Source of the DNA: a virus | Length of the DNA: 45,543 bases | Virus record (IMG/VR): IMGVR_UViG_3300045999_006694 | Span: 1 to 45,543 of that record | Reading direction: 5' to 3' (one strand) | Shown: piece by piece, positions 32,054-39,442 of the stretch | How positions within the stretch are numbered: position 1 is the first letter of the stretch | Layout: each line of letters opens with the position of its first letter | Notes under the pieces: model-generated | What the model was told of the DNA's origin: nothing | The model's database searches: none | Seen by the model: only the letters and a program-made list of their open reading frames with translations | Translations under genes and position numbers: made by a program

Positions 32054-34864
32054 ATGGTTGTTGCATTCAACGCGGCTGAAGTGCGCCGCACGCTGGAATT
32101 GTTCTGCGGTGGGAATGTCGCAGAGGTTCGGATCATTAACGCATTCGGGAGCAAGAGCCGCACGGATGCAGGGTATTTTTCGCGGTACGAGATTGCAGCG
32201 GGGGCGATTGCTGGCCACGCCATGCACCCCAAAAACTCTGGCATTTACTTTGTGCTGAATGAGTTTGCCCCAGACCTGCAGAACCGAGCCAGTAACCGAA
32301 TTGCGGAGCGAATCGACAGCACTGCCTCTGATGCCGACATCACGCGCCGCCGATGGTTTTTCATCGACTGCGATCCAAAGCGGCCCGCAGGGATTTCGTC
32401 GAGCGAAGCTGAGTGGATGGCCGCCAAAGCGACAGCCGACGCGGTGGCCCTGTTCCTTGCAAGCCGTGCATTCCCCGCCCCGATCATGGCAAGCTCTGGC
32501 AACGGCTGGCACCTGCATTACAGGATCGACGTCCCGAACAACGAAGCGGCAACGGAGACGATCAGAAACGCACTGCGGGAGCTGTCCAACCGATTCAGCA
32601 ACGGGGCAGTAACAGTTGACACCAAAGTCTTCAACGCCGCGAGGTTGTGCAAGCTGTATGGCACTGTGGCACGCAAAGGAGACCATTCGCCAGAACGCCC
32701 GCACCGCGTCAGTGAACTGGTCAGTGTGCCAGAAACAATCCACGTCTGTGATTGGTCGAAAATCGAAGCACTGGCTGCAGACGCGCCGAAAGAAAAGCCC
32801 AAAGCAACCCGCGAAAAATCACGAACAAAGCCGCGCCGCTCGATTGTGGATCGCGCTGCCGCGTATCTGACGAAGATCCCGCCGGCAGTCAGCGGTGAGT
32901 CCGGGCATGATGTGACATTCCACGCCGCCTGTGTGCTGGTCCGCGACTTCGATTTGAGTGTTGAAGACGCCTTGCCGATTTTGGCGGAATGGAATGAGCG
33001 ATGCAGCCCCCCGTGGTCCGATCGTGAGCTGCTGCACAAACTGCAGGACTCGGACAAGGCCCCCGGAGAGAGAGGCCGGGCCCTGCAGTCTGATCGGTGG
33101 GAGCCGGATCCAATCGCGCCACGGTCCGCAGCGGTGGCGATTGCAATTCCCGCGTCTACACAGCTGGTACATGATCCGGATCCGATTGTGATTCCCGAAC
33201 ACCTGCGGATGCACAAGGCGATTCTTGACACACTTGGAATCATCTACTGTGCAGCTGAGGACACCAGTTCGGCAATTGAGATCTTCAGCGACGCAACGCG
33301 CAAGTTCTCACGCTTCAAGGATCCCTCTGCGATCAAATACGAACAACTCGTATTGGCTGCCGGTCACCCGATAATGATCCATGTTCAGCGGACCGGGGAC
33401 GATTCTGGGCAGTTTACCCTCTCGCAGGTCAAGCTCGCCATTGCCTCAGTGGCTGCGCAGACTTCAGCAGTCACCGAAAAGCGGGGCGTCGGTGTGTGGG
33501 AATCCGGCTGCAATCTGGTGATCGTGTCGAGTCGGCAGCTGGGAATCCTCAACGGCAGTCCACAGCTGAGCGTATCGCAGAATCCGGTGTTCAGAAATCA
33601 GGCGTATGACGTGGGTGACCGCTGTGAATGGATCGACATGCCAAAATTGGCGGAACAGATTTGCGGTGTCGGTGCACAGCCTGGCAGACTTCACGTCGAT
33701 GATGTGTTCGCGCTTCAAGGCCTGTTTGCCAAATGGACATTCAGGAATCCTGACGGGGTGATTCCTGAGGTACTGACCGGGCTTGTCATGGCCAGCTTTG
33801 TCCAAACCCTCTGGCGATGGCGCCCACAGGTGTTTTTGATCGGTCAGGCCTACGCTGGCAAAACCACCATGATGCACGCGCTGGCCGCGATCTTCGGGGC
33901 CTTGGAAGCCAACTCCGCCCAGTCCTCCGCCGCAGGTATCCGCCAGGCTTTGCGGAATTCGGGCCGGATCCCGCTCTGTGACGAGCTCGAAAAGAACAAA
34001 CACCGCCCCGAAATCTTTGAGATGATCCGGAGCAGCGGACGCGGTGACGAAGTTTTTCGTGGCACAGCTGGCCAGCACGGGCATGTTGCCTTCAAGCTGC
34101 AGCACATTTTTTGGTGTGCGTCGATCGAGTCGGGCCTGCTGACCGAAGCAGACTCCAGCCGGTTCATCGTGATTGAGCTGCAGAAAACGAATCAGAAAAT
34201 CGATGTGCCAGACAACGAGACACTGGATGCTCTGGGTCGCCGCCTTGCCGCTTCCGCAATTGTCAACGTCCGTCGCGCTCGAGAGGTTGCCGATTATTGC
34301 CTGGCTCGTCGCCCCGATGGCGTCCACGGTCGCGTGTGCGAGTCCTACGCGGTCCCTGTGTCGATGTATGCGGTAAGTGTCGGGATGAGCGAGACAGAGG
34401 CCTTGGCGCTGTTCCTGCGGGCTTTGGATGGGATTTCCGAGTCTGATCAGGTGGAGTCGGACGCGGAGTCCCTGCTGCACGAACTGATGCTGTCACAGGT
34501 GCAGGTCGCAGGAGGCCGCAGGCTGTCACTGGCCAGCGCTCTTGAGTCTCGGTATCAAACTCCCGTCGAAGAGGCTCTGGAGGCCGTTGGAGTGATCGTG
34601 GAAGGTGATTCAGTACTGTTCAATAAATCGCTCGCCCTAAGATACCTTCTGACTCACGACTGGAAGGGGAAACGGATTGACCAGATTCTTTCCCGGATCC
34701 CGGGAGTGTCACGAGTGGTAAGGAGGTCGGGAAAAACCTCCCTACGGTACATTTGTATTCCTCGTTCGCTTTTCGGAAAGCTGAAATCTGACCCGGAACC
34801 CGAGCAGGCCAGTGGACAGAATAGTGGACGGACAGACCCCTTTGGCCAGAAATTTGAGTGGTAA
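32054..34864 (+). CDS. AEP primase - helicase fusion
   Basis: 936 residues. ATG 32054 is chosen because GGAGGCGAA precedes it; an upstream in-frame reading exists. N-terminal archaeo-eukaryotic primase domain: FIDCDPKRP (D105, D107), SSGNGWHLHYRID (~148-159) and NAARLCKLYGTVARKGD, matching the DxD, sxH and R/K motifs. The C-terminal half is a P-loop ATPase with Walker A GQAYAGKTT (~597-605) and later PLCDELEKN, which may be Walker B; this is typical of primase-helicase replication proteins. The iteron-like origin lies directly downstream. Confidence 0.82.
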   Translation: MVVAFNAAEVRRTLELFCGGNVAEVRIINAFGSKSRTDAGYFSRYEIAAGAIAGHAMHPKNSGIYFVLNEFAPDLQNRASNRIAERIDSTASDADITRRRWFFIDCDPKRPAGISSSEAEWMAAKATADAVALFLASRAFPAPIMASSGNGWHLHYRIDVPNNEAATETIRNALRELSNRFSNGAVTVDTKVFNAARLCKLYGTVARKGDHSPERPHRVSELVSVPETIHVCDWSKIEALAADAPKEKPKATREKSRTKPRRSIVDRAAAYLTKIPPAVSGESGHDVTFHAACVLVRDFDLSVEDALPILAEWNERCSPPWSDRELLHKLQDSDKAPGERGRALQSDRWEPDPIAPRSAAVAIAIPASTQLVHDPDPIVIPEHLRMHKAILDTLGIIYCAAEDTSSAIEIFSDATRKFSRFKDPSAIKYEQLVLAAGHPIMIHVQRTGDDSGQFTLSQVKLAIASVAAQTSAVTEKRGVGVWESGCNLVIVSSRQLGILNGSPQLSVSQNPVFRNQAYDVGDRCEWIDMPKLAEQICGVGAQPGRLHVDDVFALQGLFAKWTFRNPDGVIPEVLTGLVMASFVQTLWRWRPQVFLIGQAYAGKTTMMHALAAIFGALEANSAQSSAAGIRQALRNSGRIPLCDELEKNKHRPEIFEMIRSSGRGDEVFRGTAGQHGHVAFKLQHIFWCASIESGLLTEADSSRFIVIELQKTNQKIDVPDNETLDALGRRLAASAIVNVRRAREVADYCLARRPDGVHGRVCESYAVPVSMYAVSVGMSETEALALFLRALDGISESDQVESDAESLLHELMLSQVQVAGGRRLSLASALESRYQTPVEEALEAVGVIVEGDSVLFNKSLALRYLLTHDWKGKRIDQILSRIPGVSRVVRRSGKTSLRYICIPRSLFGKLKSDPEPEQASGQNSGRTDPFGQKFEW

Positions 34865-35175
34865 GCCCGGTTTGTTGCGCTCTGTTGCGCTACCGAAAAA
34901 TCCAAGCGCAACACTATTGGATAGTCGTAAAGCGTTATAGTAGTAGTAGTTAGTGTAAGTAGATAGGTAAATGTTGCGCTGTTGCGCCTGCCGGCGAGGC
35001 TCGCGGCACTCACACACACTCACTCTCTCACTCATATATATTCAGGCACGTGACCCCGTATAGACGTATGCGTTCGGCAAAAGTAGCGCAACAGCGCAAC
35101 ACTTTTCAGAATTGCAGTGTTTTCATTAGTGAAACCGTGTTTTTTGCAGCGCAACGCAAGGCGCAACTGTTGCGC
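34865..35175. repeat. Iteron-like candidate replication origin
   Basis: Ten copies of GTTGCGC or its complement in ~300 noncoding bases: + at 34874, 34884, 34973, 34981 and 35169; - at 34906, 35086, 35094, 35149 and 35161. Pairs are spaced 8 or 10 bases apart, and the last two form a 15-bp odd palindrome (35161-35175). AT-rich stretches lie between (34921-34972; 35031-35044), candidates for unwinding. About 0.04 copies would be expected by chance. Located after the primase-helicase, it resembles plasmid-type iterons. It could instead be an operator cluster. Confidence 0.65.
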
Positions 35176-35369
35176 GACCATTCCGGACGGCCAATCTGGC
35201 CAGCAAATCGCAGAAATTCAGCAACATGGAGGAAATGCGAATTCAGAGCGCCGTGCCGTTGTTTTTTGGCATGCTTACGGCAATAGTTCTGACGTGACGT
35301 GACGTGGTGACAGTGACAGGTGACAGCGAGACAGAGGCAAATAGTGGCTCAGTGAACCAACCGATCAGG
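35176..35369. other. Noncoding gap downstream of iterons
   Basis: No gene I accept. Contains the dyad GGCCAatcTGGCC (around 35190-35202), a possible 23-codon hydrophobic mini-ORF at 35226-35297, and a tandem GACGT/GTGAC run (35291-35330). It is continuous with the iteron block and the structured leader that follows. Confidence 0.5.
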
Positions 35370-35440
35370 CTCCGCCGCTGGCAAGCGTGATCCGCAGGAC
35401 ACCGTCACCGCCTTGCGTCAGATCTCAGTCAGCGGCGGAG
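35370..35440 (+). promoter_or_regulatory. Structured 5' leader of the thermonuclease gene
   Basis: CTCCGCCGCTG (35370-35380) pairs perfectly with CAGCGGCGGAG (35430-35440). Inside, GCAAG/CTTGC (35381-35385 with 35412-35416) and GTGA/TCAC (35387-35390 with 35405-35408) can nest. The stem ends 5 bases before GGAG (35445-35448) of the next gene. No U-run follows, so it is likelier a translation- or stability-control element than a terminator. Confidence 0.55.
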
Positions 35441-35454
35441 ACCTGGAGTTTACT

Positions 35455-35826
35455 ATGGCCAGCCGAAAACCAAAAAAAGTTTGGCGATACGAGCACGTTA
35501 CGGTGCTGGAAGTCAAAGACGGCGACACGGTGACACTCGAAATTGACATGGGATTCCGGCAGTACACACGACGCGATTTCCGTCTGGTCGGCATCGACGC
35601 ACCGGAGTGCGAAGGCGAAACCAAAGCCGCTGGTGACGCAGCAACGGAATACCTCAGCAGCCTGCTGTGTCGTGGAATTAAATCAATCGTGACGCATGGG
35701 CCAGACAAGTACGGCAGAGAGCTGGTGAGCATCACAGTGTTGTCTGGCATGGGTGATCAGCTTGAGGTGTCAACCGAGATGGTTCGCGCCGGGCACGCCG
35801 TGTGGTACGACGGGGGTAAGCGATGA
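35455..35826 (+). CDS. Staphylococcal nuclease-like (thermonuclease) protein
   Basis: 123 residues, ATG 35455 with GGAG at 35445-35448. SNase pattern: VLEVKDGDTVTLEID, RDFRLVGIDAPE (the R-L-x-G-I-D-A-P-E signature), then GPDKYGRELVSI and EMVRAGHAVWY. No signal peptide, so probably intracellular, for example degrading host DNA. An unusually stable leader precedes it. The stop overlaps the next ATG by four bases. Confidence 0.85.
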   Translation: MASRKPKKVWRYEHVTVLEVKDGDTVTLEIDMGFRQYTRRDFRLVGIDAPECEGETKAAGDAATEYLSSLLCRGIKSIVTHGPDKYGRELVSITVLSGMGDQLEVSTEMVRAGHAVWYDGGKR

Positions 35827-36221
35827 AACCCGACAACGGAAACGACCTGCCAGTCTGCGGCGACGGTACATACCTCGAACTGACTGCCGACATATACCGC
35901 CAGATTGTTTGTGGTAACTCATACTGGATGACGCTGAGCCTGTTTGACGGTTATCGTTGGGACGGTGCGTCGATCCCCCGCTGCCTCTGGTGGCTGTTTG
36001 GCAAACCGCTATCGCCTGAGTTTCGCCTTGCCTCATTGTGGCACGATAGACTCTGCGAGTTGTCTGATTGCATCGAGGACCGCATAATTGCAGACGCGGT
36101 ATTTTTGCGATTGCTGAAGGACGCAGGCGTGAAAAAATGGAGACGTGTTGCCATGTGGGCAGGCGTCAGGTTCTACGCGACTTTTATCTGGAGTTTCAAA
36201 AGATGGCTTCAAAAACACTGA
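35823..36221 (+). CDS. DUF1353-family phage protein
   Basis: 132 residues. GYRWDGASIPRCLWWLFG, then FRLASLWHDRLCE and IADAVFLRLLKDAGVKKWRR, follows the DUF1353 pattern (G-x-x-x-D-G-A-S-I-P ... HD). The family is common in phages near lysis or tail genes; its biochemical role is unsettled. The C-terminus has a hydrophobic helix (MWAGVRFYATFIW) that may be membrane-associated. Confidence 0.78.
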   Translation: MKPDNGNDLPVCGDGTYLELTADIYRQIVCGNSYWMTLSLFDGYRWDGASIPRCLWWLFGKPLSPEFRLASLWHDRLCELSDCIEDRIIADAVFLRLLKDAGVKKWRRVAMWAGVRFYATFIWSFKRWLQKH

Positions 36222-36667
36222 GTGACTTTTTGGGTTCTGTTGTCAGCAAAATTGGGGCATTGGTTTCTGCCAGCGATGACGGCAAAAAGACGCAGATTGA
36301 ACCCCTCACGATCAGCCTGATTATTGGGACTATCGTTCCTACGATCTTTGGTTGGGTGAAGCAATGCCGGGGCCTGAAACATGATAATCAGGTCCAGTCG
36401 TCTGTTGCTGAATTTCACAATGGCCGCAAGGCTGAGCAGCAGCGTGAGCAGCTGGCGAAGCGGATCTTGGTCGAACTGAAGAAGCTGCAGGTTGCCGAGA
36501 AACGCAAGGCGAAGACTGAAGGCCGTCCGGCAGATCTTGGTAGGTTCTCGCTGGACAAGCCTGCAGCCTTGCGAGTGGCTGACAAGTCGATTTCTGAGTT
36601 TGTGTCGATGGGGCCGGAATCCGCTGCCGCAATGGTTGGCGAATGCTGTGCGATGACAGGAGCCTGA
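36203..36667 (+). CDS. Single-span membrane protein with basic tail
   Basis: 154 residues, ATG 36203 with GGAG upstream, overlapping the DUF1353 gene. A hydrophobic helix (LTISLIIGTIVPTIFGWV, ~36-53) is followed by a long basic, Gln/Lys/Glu-rich helical part. One span with a coiled tail, in this module, suggests an envelope-associated lysis or superinfection factor; holin-like is possible but unproven. Confidence 0.5.
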   Translation: MASKTLSDFLGSVVSKIGALVSASDDGKKTQIEPLTISLIIGTIVPTIFGWVKQCRGLKHDNQVQSSVAEFHNGRKAEQQREQLAKRILVELKKLQVAEKRKAKTEGRPADLGRFSLDKPAALRVADKSISEFVSMGPESAAAMVGECCAMTGA

Positions 36668-36670
36668 TTT

Positions 36671-37372
36671 ATGCGTCTGCTGTTTTTCTGCTTGCTGTGG
36701 CTGCAGGATACACCGCCCACAATCGACTTTCCTGAAGGCATGCGACCGCCGAAACAGGAGATCGAGGAGGCTCCTCAACCGCCTGAAGTCGATGAGTTTG
36801 CGACCGACGAGCTGTACCTGATTCAATCGGACAGTGGCCTGCATGTTATTCCGTCACCTCCCGGAGTCGTGCAGGTCACTGCCGTAAAATCGGGGTCGGT
36901 TATTTTCAGCAAATTCGCAGGTGGTCGGGGTCTGGAAGAACGGCAAGTCACGAGGGCGAACGGGTACGTCTTGCGAGGACTGGCAGCGGGGTCTGTTGAG
37001 CTGATAATCTTACCTGCGGGAAGTCAGGATCTGTCAGACATGCGACGGCGAGTGCTGACGGTCAGGCCAATTCAGCAGGTCGATCCGATCACACCAAAGC
37101 CGGACATTCCAGCCGATGACGTGGCTGTGGCTTTCCGGGCTTATGAGCGGGCGTGGCGAGCGGCACAGGGAGACTTGGCGGACAGGCTTGAACGCGGGGA
37201 AATCACGTCCGAAGCGATGGCTGCTGAATGGTTCGGTGCGGCGAATCTGCAGGCACGGAAGGATTCCTTTCTGCCATTGCTTCGGGCTGAGTCTGTGGCG
37301 TTTGGTGGCGATGGATGGGCCGCACAAAAGCAGGCTGCATGGATCAGGAGGTATGCCAATGCCAGGGAGTAG
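36671..37372 (+). CDS. Predicted exported protein
   Basis: 233 residues, ATG 36671. A short hydrophobic N-terminus (MRLLFFCLLWLQ) looks like a signal or anchor. A Pro/Glu-rich linker, a beta-rich middle (GVVQVTAVKSGSVIFSKF, GYVLRGLAAGSVELIIL) and a helical C-terminus follow. Its stop overlaps the start of the papain-like gene by 14 bases, so the two are likely coexpressed. Confidence 0.55.
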   Translation: MRLLFFCLLWLQDTPPTIDFPEGMRPPKQEIEEAPQPPEVDEFATDELYLIQSDSGLHVIPSPPGVVQVTAVKSGSVIFSKFAGGRGLEERQVTRANGYVLRGLAAGSVELIILPAGSQDLSDMRRRVLTVRPIQQVDPITPKPDIPADDVAVAFRAYERAWRAAQGDLADRLERGEITSEAMAAEWFGAANLQARKDSFLPLLRAESVAFGGDGWAAQKQAAWIRRYANARE

Positions 37373-38210
37373 CGAGCTGGTCAGGCCGACGACCGAAGAG
37401 CGGATAGCAGTTGCTGAATCGTTGTCGGTGTCTGTTGTCAGGGCGTCTGACTTCAGCGGTTATTTGGACGTATTGCGAGATCCAAAAAACAGTCCGCTAA
37501 AGGTGATGCAGGTCGAGCGTCAGCAGAGAAATGACTGCCAGGGAAACGCAGCGGCGAACGGCGAGGAATACCGCACGTGGTACTGTTCAGGGCGTCAGGT
37601 CATGCCGACATTGTCGGAGATGTTTGCCTATCAGGCCAGTGAATTCCTGATGAGCGAAGGGCAGGTCGGAAAGGATCAAGGCACGTCGATTCACAGCGGC
37701 GTGCGGTTGCTGGTCGATGGCATTTCTAAACTGGGATTGACTGCGGGAATTCCAATGGAATCCGCATGGCCGTACTCGCGATGGTGCAGGAGTTCGACCG
37801 AGTTCAAGCGGTACTGCAGCGGGCTGAAGATTGAGGATACCCACGTCACAGAGTCGGGGCCAATGCCGGACTGGGACGGGGCGTTAGCGGCTGTGGCTGC
37901 AGGTTCGAGCATTCACATCGGCACGTATTGGAATGTGAATTGGAAGACAGTCGGCAATCGGCGTTGTATGGATTCGGCCCCACGCTCCGGCGGTGGGCAT
38001 GCGACCGAAATTATCTGGGCTGAAGAAATCGGCGGCCAGTGGTATTTGTGCGTTTGGAACTCACACGGCGATGGCTACTACCTGATGAGCCGACGTTGTT
38101 ACGATCAGCTCCAGAAAGACCAGTGCGAGCCGTTCGGGGGCTTTTTGTTGGCACCTGACAAAATGGTGGAACGGTATGACAGAATCACAAGCGGGGGAGG
38201 GTACTTCTGA
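37359..38210 (+). CDS. Papain-like cysteine peptidase
   Basis: 283 residues; ATG 37359 is preferred over 37353 because AGGAGG at 37346-37351 is properly spaced from it. Catalytic set of C1-type peptidases: Cys60 in QQRNDCQGNA with a Gln four or five residues before it, His214 in GGGHATE and Asn234 in CVWNSHGDGYYLM, the order C-H-N of papain. Eight cysteines in all, and no clear signal peptide. In this position it could act as the lysin or as a wall-protein protease. It overlaps the exported thioredoxin-like gene by one base. Confidence 0.72.
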   Translation: MPGSSELVRPTTEERIAVAESLSVSVVRASDFSGYLDVLRDPKNSPLKVMQVERQQRNDCQGNAAANGEEYRTWYCSGRQVMPTLSEMFAYQASEFLMSEGQVGKDQGTSIHSGVRLLVDGISKLGLTAGIPMESAWPYSRWCRSSTEFKRYCSGLKIEDTHVTESGPMPDWDGALAAVAAGSSIHIGTYWNVNWKTVGNRRCMDSAPRSGGGHATEIIWAEEIGGQWYLCVWNSHGDGYYLMSRRCYDQLQKDQCEPFGGFLLAPDKMVERYDRITSGGGYF

Positions 38211-38629
38211 TGCGGACGCTATACGTTTTGATTTTTACGGCGTGCTTCGGGGTGTTGCCGTGGGTTCAATCTGCGGACGAGTCGCCGTCAGCGATTGCGG
38301 ACGCGGTCACACTGGCAAGTCGTGTGGCCGCACTGGAAGCTCGTGTCAGCGATCTGGAGGCGAAAGCTGCACCAAAGGCAGCAGCAGCAAAGCCGGTACT
38401 TGAGATTCACACTGAAGAATGGTGCGCACCATGCAAGGTGCTGAAAGCGGATCTGGCGACAGCGGGGGAATTGCCGGTGGAAATTCGATTCGTCAAATTC
38501 TCGGGGCAGGTTCCGGCTTTTCGATGGGTCGACGCAAGCGGGAAGCAGGTCACGCGGACGGGGTACGCGCGGGGGACGCTGAGCGGCATCGTGTCGGATT
38601 GTGTTGCGTCCGGAGCCTCTGGCGACTAG
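38210..38629 (+). CDS. Exported thioredoxin-like protein
   Basis: 139 residues, ATG 38210 overlapping the peptidase stop (TGATG). Signal-like N-terminus (LYVLIFTACFGVLPWVQSA, cleavage likely near residue 22), an Ala/Glu coiled coil, then a thioredoxin-like domain with WCAPC (C72, C75), ending in a Ser/Gly/Ala tail. It should act outside the cytoplasm in disulfide reduction or exchange. The coupled peptidase suggests joint action on a cystine-rich envelope. Confidence 0.78.
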   Translation: MRTLYVLIFTACFGVLPWVQSADESPSAIADAVTLASRVAALEARVSDLEAKAAPKAAAAKPVLEIHTEEWCAPCKVLKADLATAGELPVEIRFVKFSGQVPAFRWVDASGKQVTRTGYARGTLSGIVSDCVASGASGD

Positions 38630-38674
38630 CATAGTGGTGCAAACAAGTAAAGGACTCCAGCCGGAACGGTGGCG

Positions 38675-38869
38675 ATGGGTGACGAGCAACAAAAAAAAGA
38701 CGACGGAATCGACATCAATCTGCCAGGCTTTGAAGGCTCGGTTGATAAAGAAACCGCGCAGACTCTGCTGTCACACATTGGGCCGGACTTGCGCTGGTTG
38801 GTGTATTCGGCATCAGCAGGACTGTTAGTTGTGGCAGTATGCTACGGAGTGTCATTGGTATGGAACTGA
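38675..38869 (+). CDS. Small single-span membrane protein
   Basis: 64 residues, from ATG 38675 (GTG 38669 also possible). A polar N-terminus (DEQQKKDDGIDINLPGFEG) is followed by one C-terminal membrane helix (LVYSASAGLLVVAVCYGVSLVW). A tail-anchored small protein in a lysis-like module: holin or antiholin candidate. Confidence 0.55.
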   Translation: MGDEQQKKDDGIDINLPGFEGSVDKETAQTLLSHIGPDLRWLVYSASAGLLVVAVCYGVSLVWN

Positions 38870-39360
38870 GCACAGAATTTTACCGGGCGTTGGCGTTTTC
38901 ATGGCTATGCTTCGCGGCAGGGGCCGGTATATTTCACGCATATCGGTGGTGCGACTACGGCAAGGTTTTGAGCCGATTGCTGCTGGCGTTATCGCCGGGG
39001 ATTTTGTCAGCGTATGGCTATCACTCGGTTCAAGTCTGTAACACAATTCTGGCAGCAAAAAGTCAGGGGGAGAACGTCAGTGGAAGAGTCTATCTTACGA
39101 GCACAACCAGAGCAGACCTTGGCGACGGTCTCCGGGTTGAACGAGAGCAGTACAGCGCCGGCGGCCGATCCGTATGTGCTGAAGTGCCGATTGGAGCGAG
39201 GGCAACTACGGGCGCACATGCTGACCCTGAAAGCAATGCTCAAACGACAAGCGGAACTGGAGGATCAGCTATTCGCCTGCGAGGCTGGCGAGCCAATGGC
39301 GGCGATCCTTTCGCGTCCTTCTCCGCTGATGGGGGAAGCGGGCTGGGCGAGCCGTTTTAA
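38860..39360 (+). CDS. Two-span membrane protein, C-terminal half overlapping another gene
   Basis: 166 residues from ATG 38860, or 173 from ATG 38839. Hydrophobic segments ALAFSWLCFAAGAGIFHAY and LLLALSPGILSAYGYH lie in the first ~60 residues. The last 281 bases are also read, in another frame, as the next gene, and this frame's tail is low-complexity Gly/Ser/Arg. The true protein may be just the N-terminal membrane part. Confidence 0.45.
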   Translation: MELSTEFYRALAFSWLCFAAGAGIFHAYRWCDYGKVLSRLLLALSPGILSAYGYHSVQVCNTILAAKSQGENVSGRVYLTSTTRADLGDGLRVEREQYSAGGRSVCAEVPIGARATTGAHADPESNAQTTSGTGGSAIRLRGWRANGGDPFASFSADGGSGLGEPF

Positions 39361-39442
39361 GGCCGAGAATTTGCGGAATTCGCGCGAAGTGATTAATGCG
39401 ATGATGGCGCATATTGCTAAGGCTTTGGGGGTTGACGACTGA
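39080..39442 (+). CDS. Coiled-coil protein nested in a membrane-protein gene
   Basis: 120 residues from GTG 39080, with GGGGGAG at 39066-39072; ATG 39014 is an alternative longer start. Helical throughout (LKCRLERGQLRAHMLTLKAMLKRQAELEDQL..., NSREVINAMMAHIAKAL). It overlaps the upstream membrane gene in another frame and the tail-fibre gene by one base. The overlap recalls nested spanin genes, but no signal or lipobox is visible here. Confidence 0.55.
   Translation: MEESILRAQPEQTLATVSGLNESSTAPAADPYVLKCRLERGQLRAHMLTLKAMLKRQAELEDQLFACEAGEPMAAILSRPSPLMGEAGWASRFKAENLRNSREVINAMMAHIAKALGVDD

Noticed and set aside
32033-32743. 236-codon minus-strand open frame
   Set aside because: Complement of the primase domain, with no start signal or motif.
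33464-34480. 338-codon open frame on the minus strand
   Set aside because: Lies wholly opposite the primase-helicase, whose motifs are clear; no ribosome binding site or recognisable protein on the minus strand.
35050-35286. 78-codon frame through the iteron region
   Set aside because: Its protein is just the iterons read through (QQR, AQR repeats), with no ribosome binding site; the DNA motif explains the sequence better.
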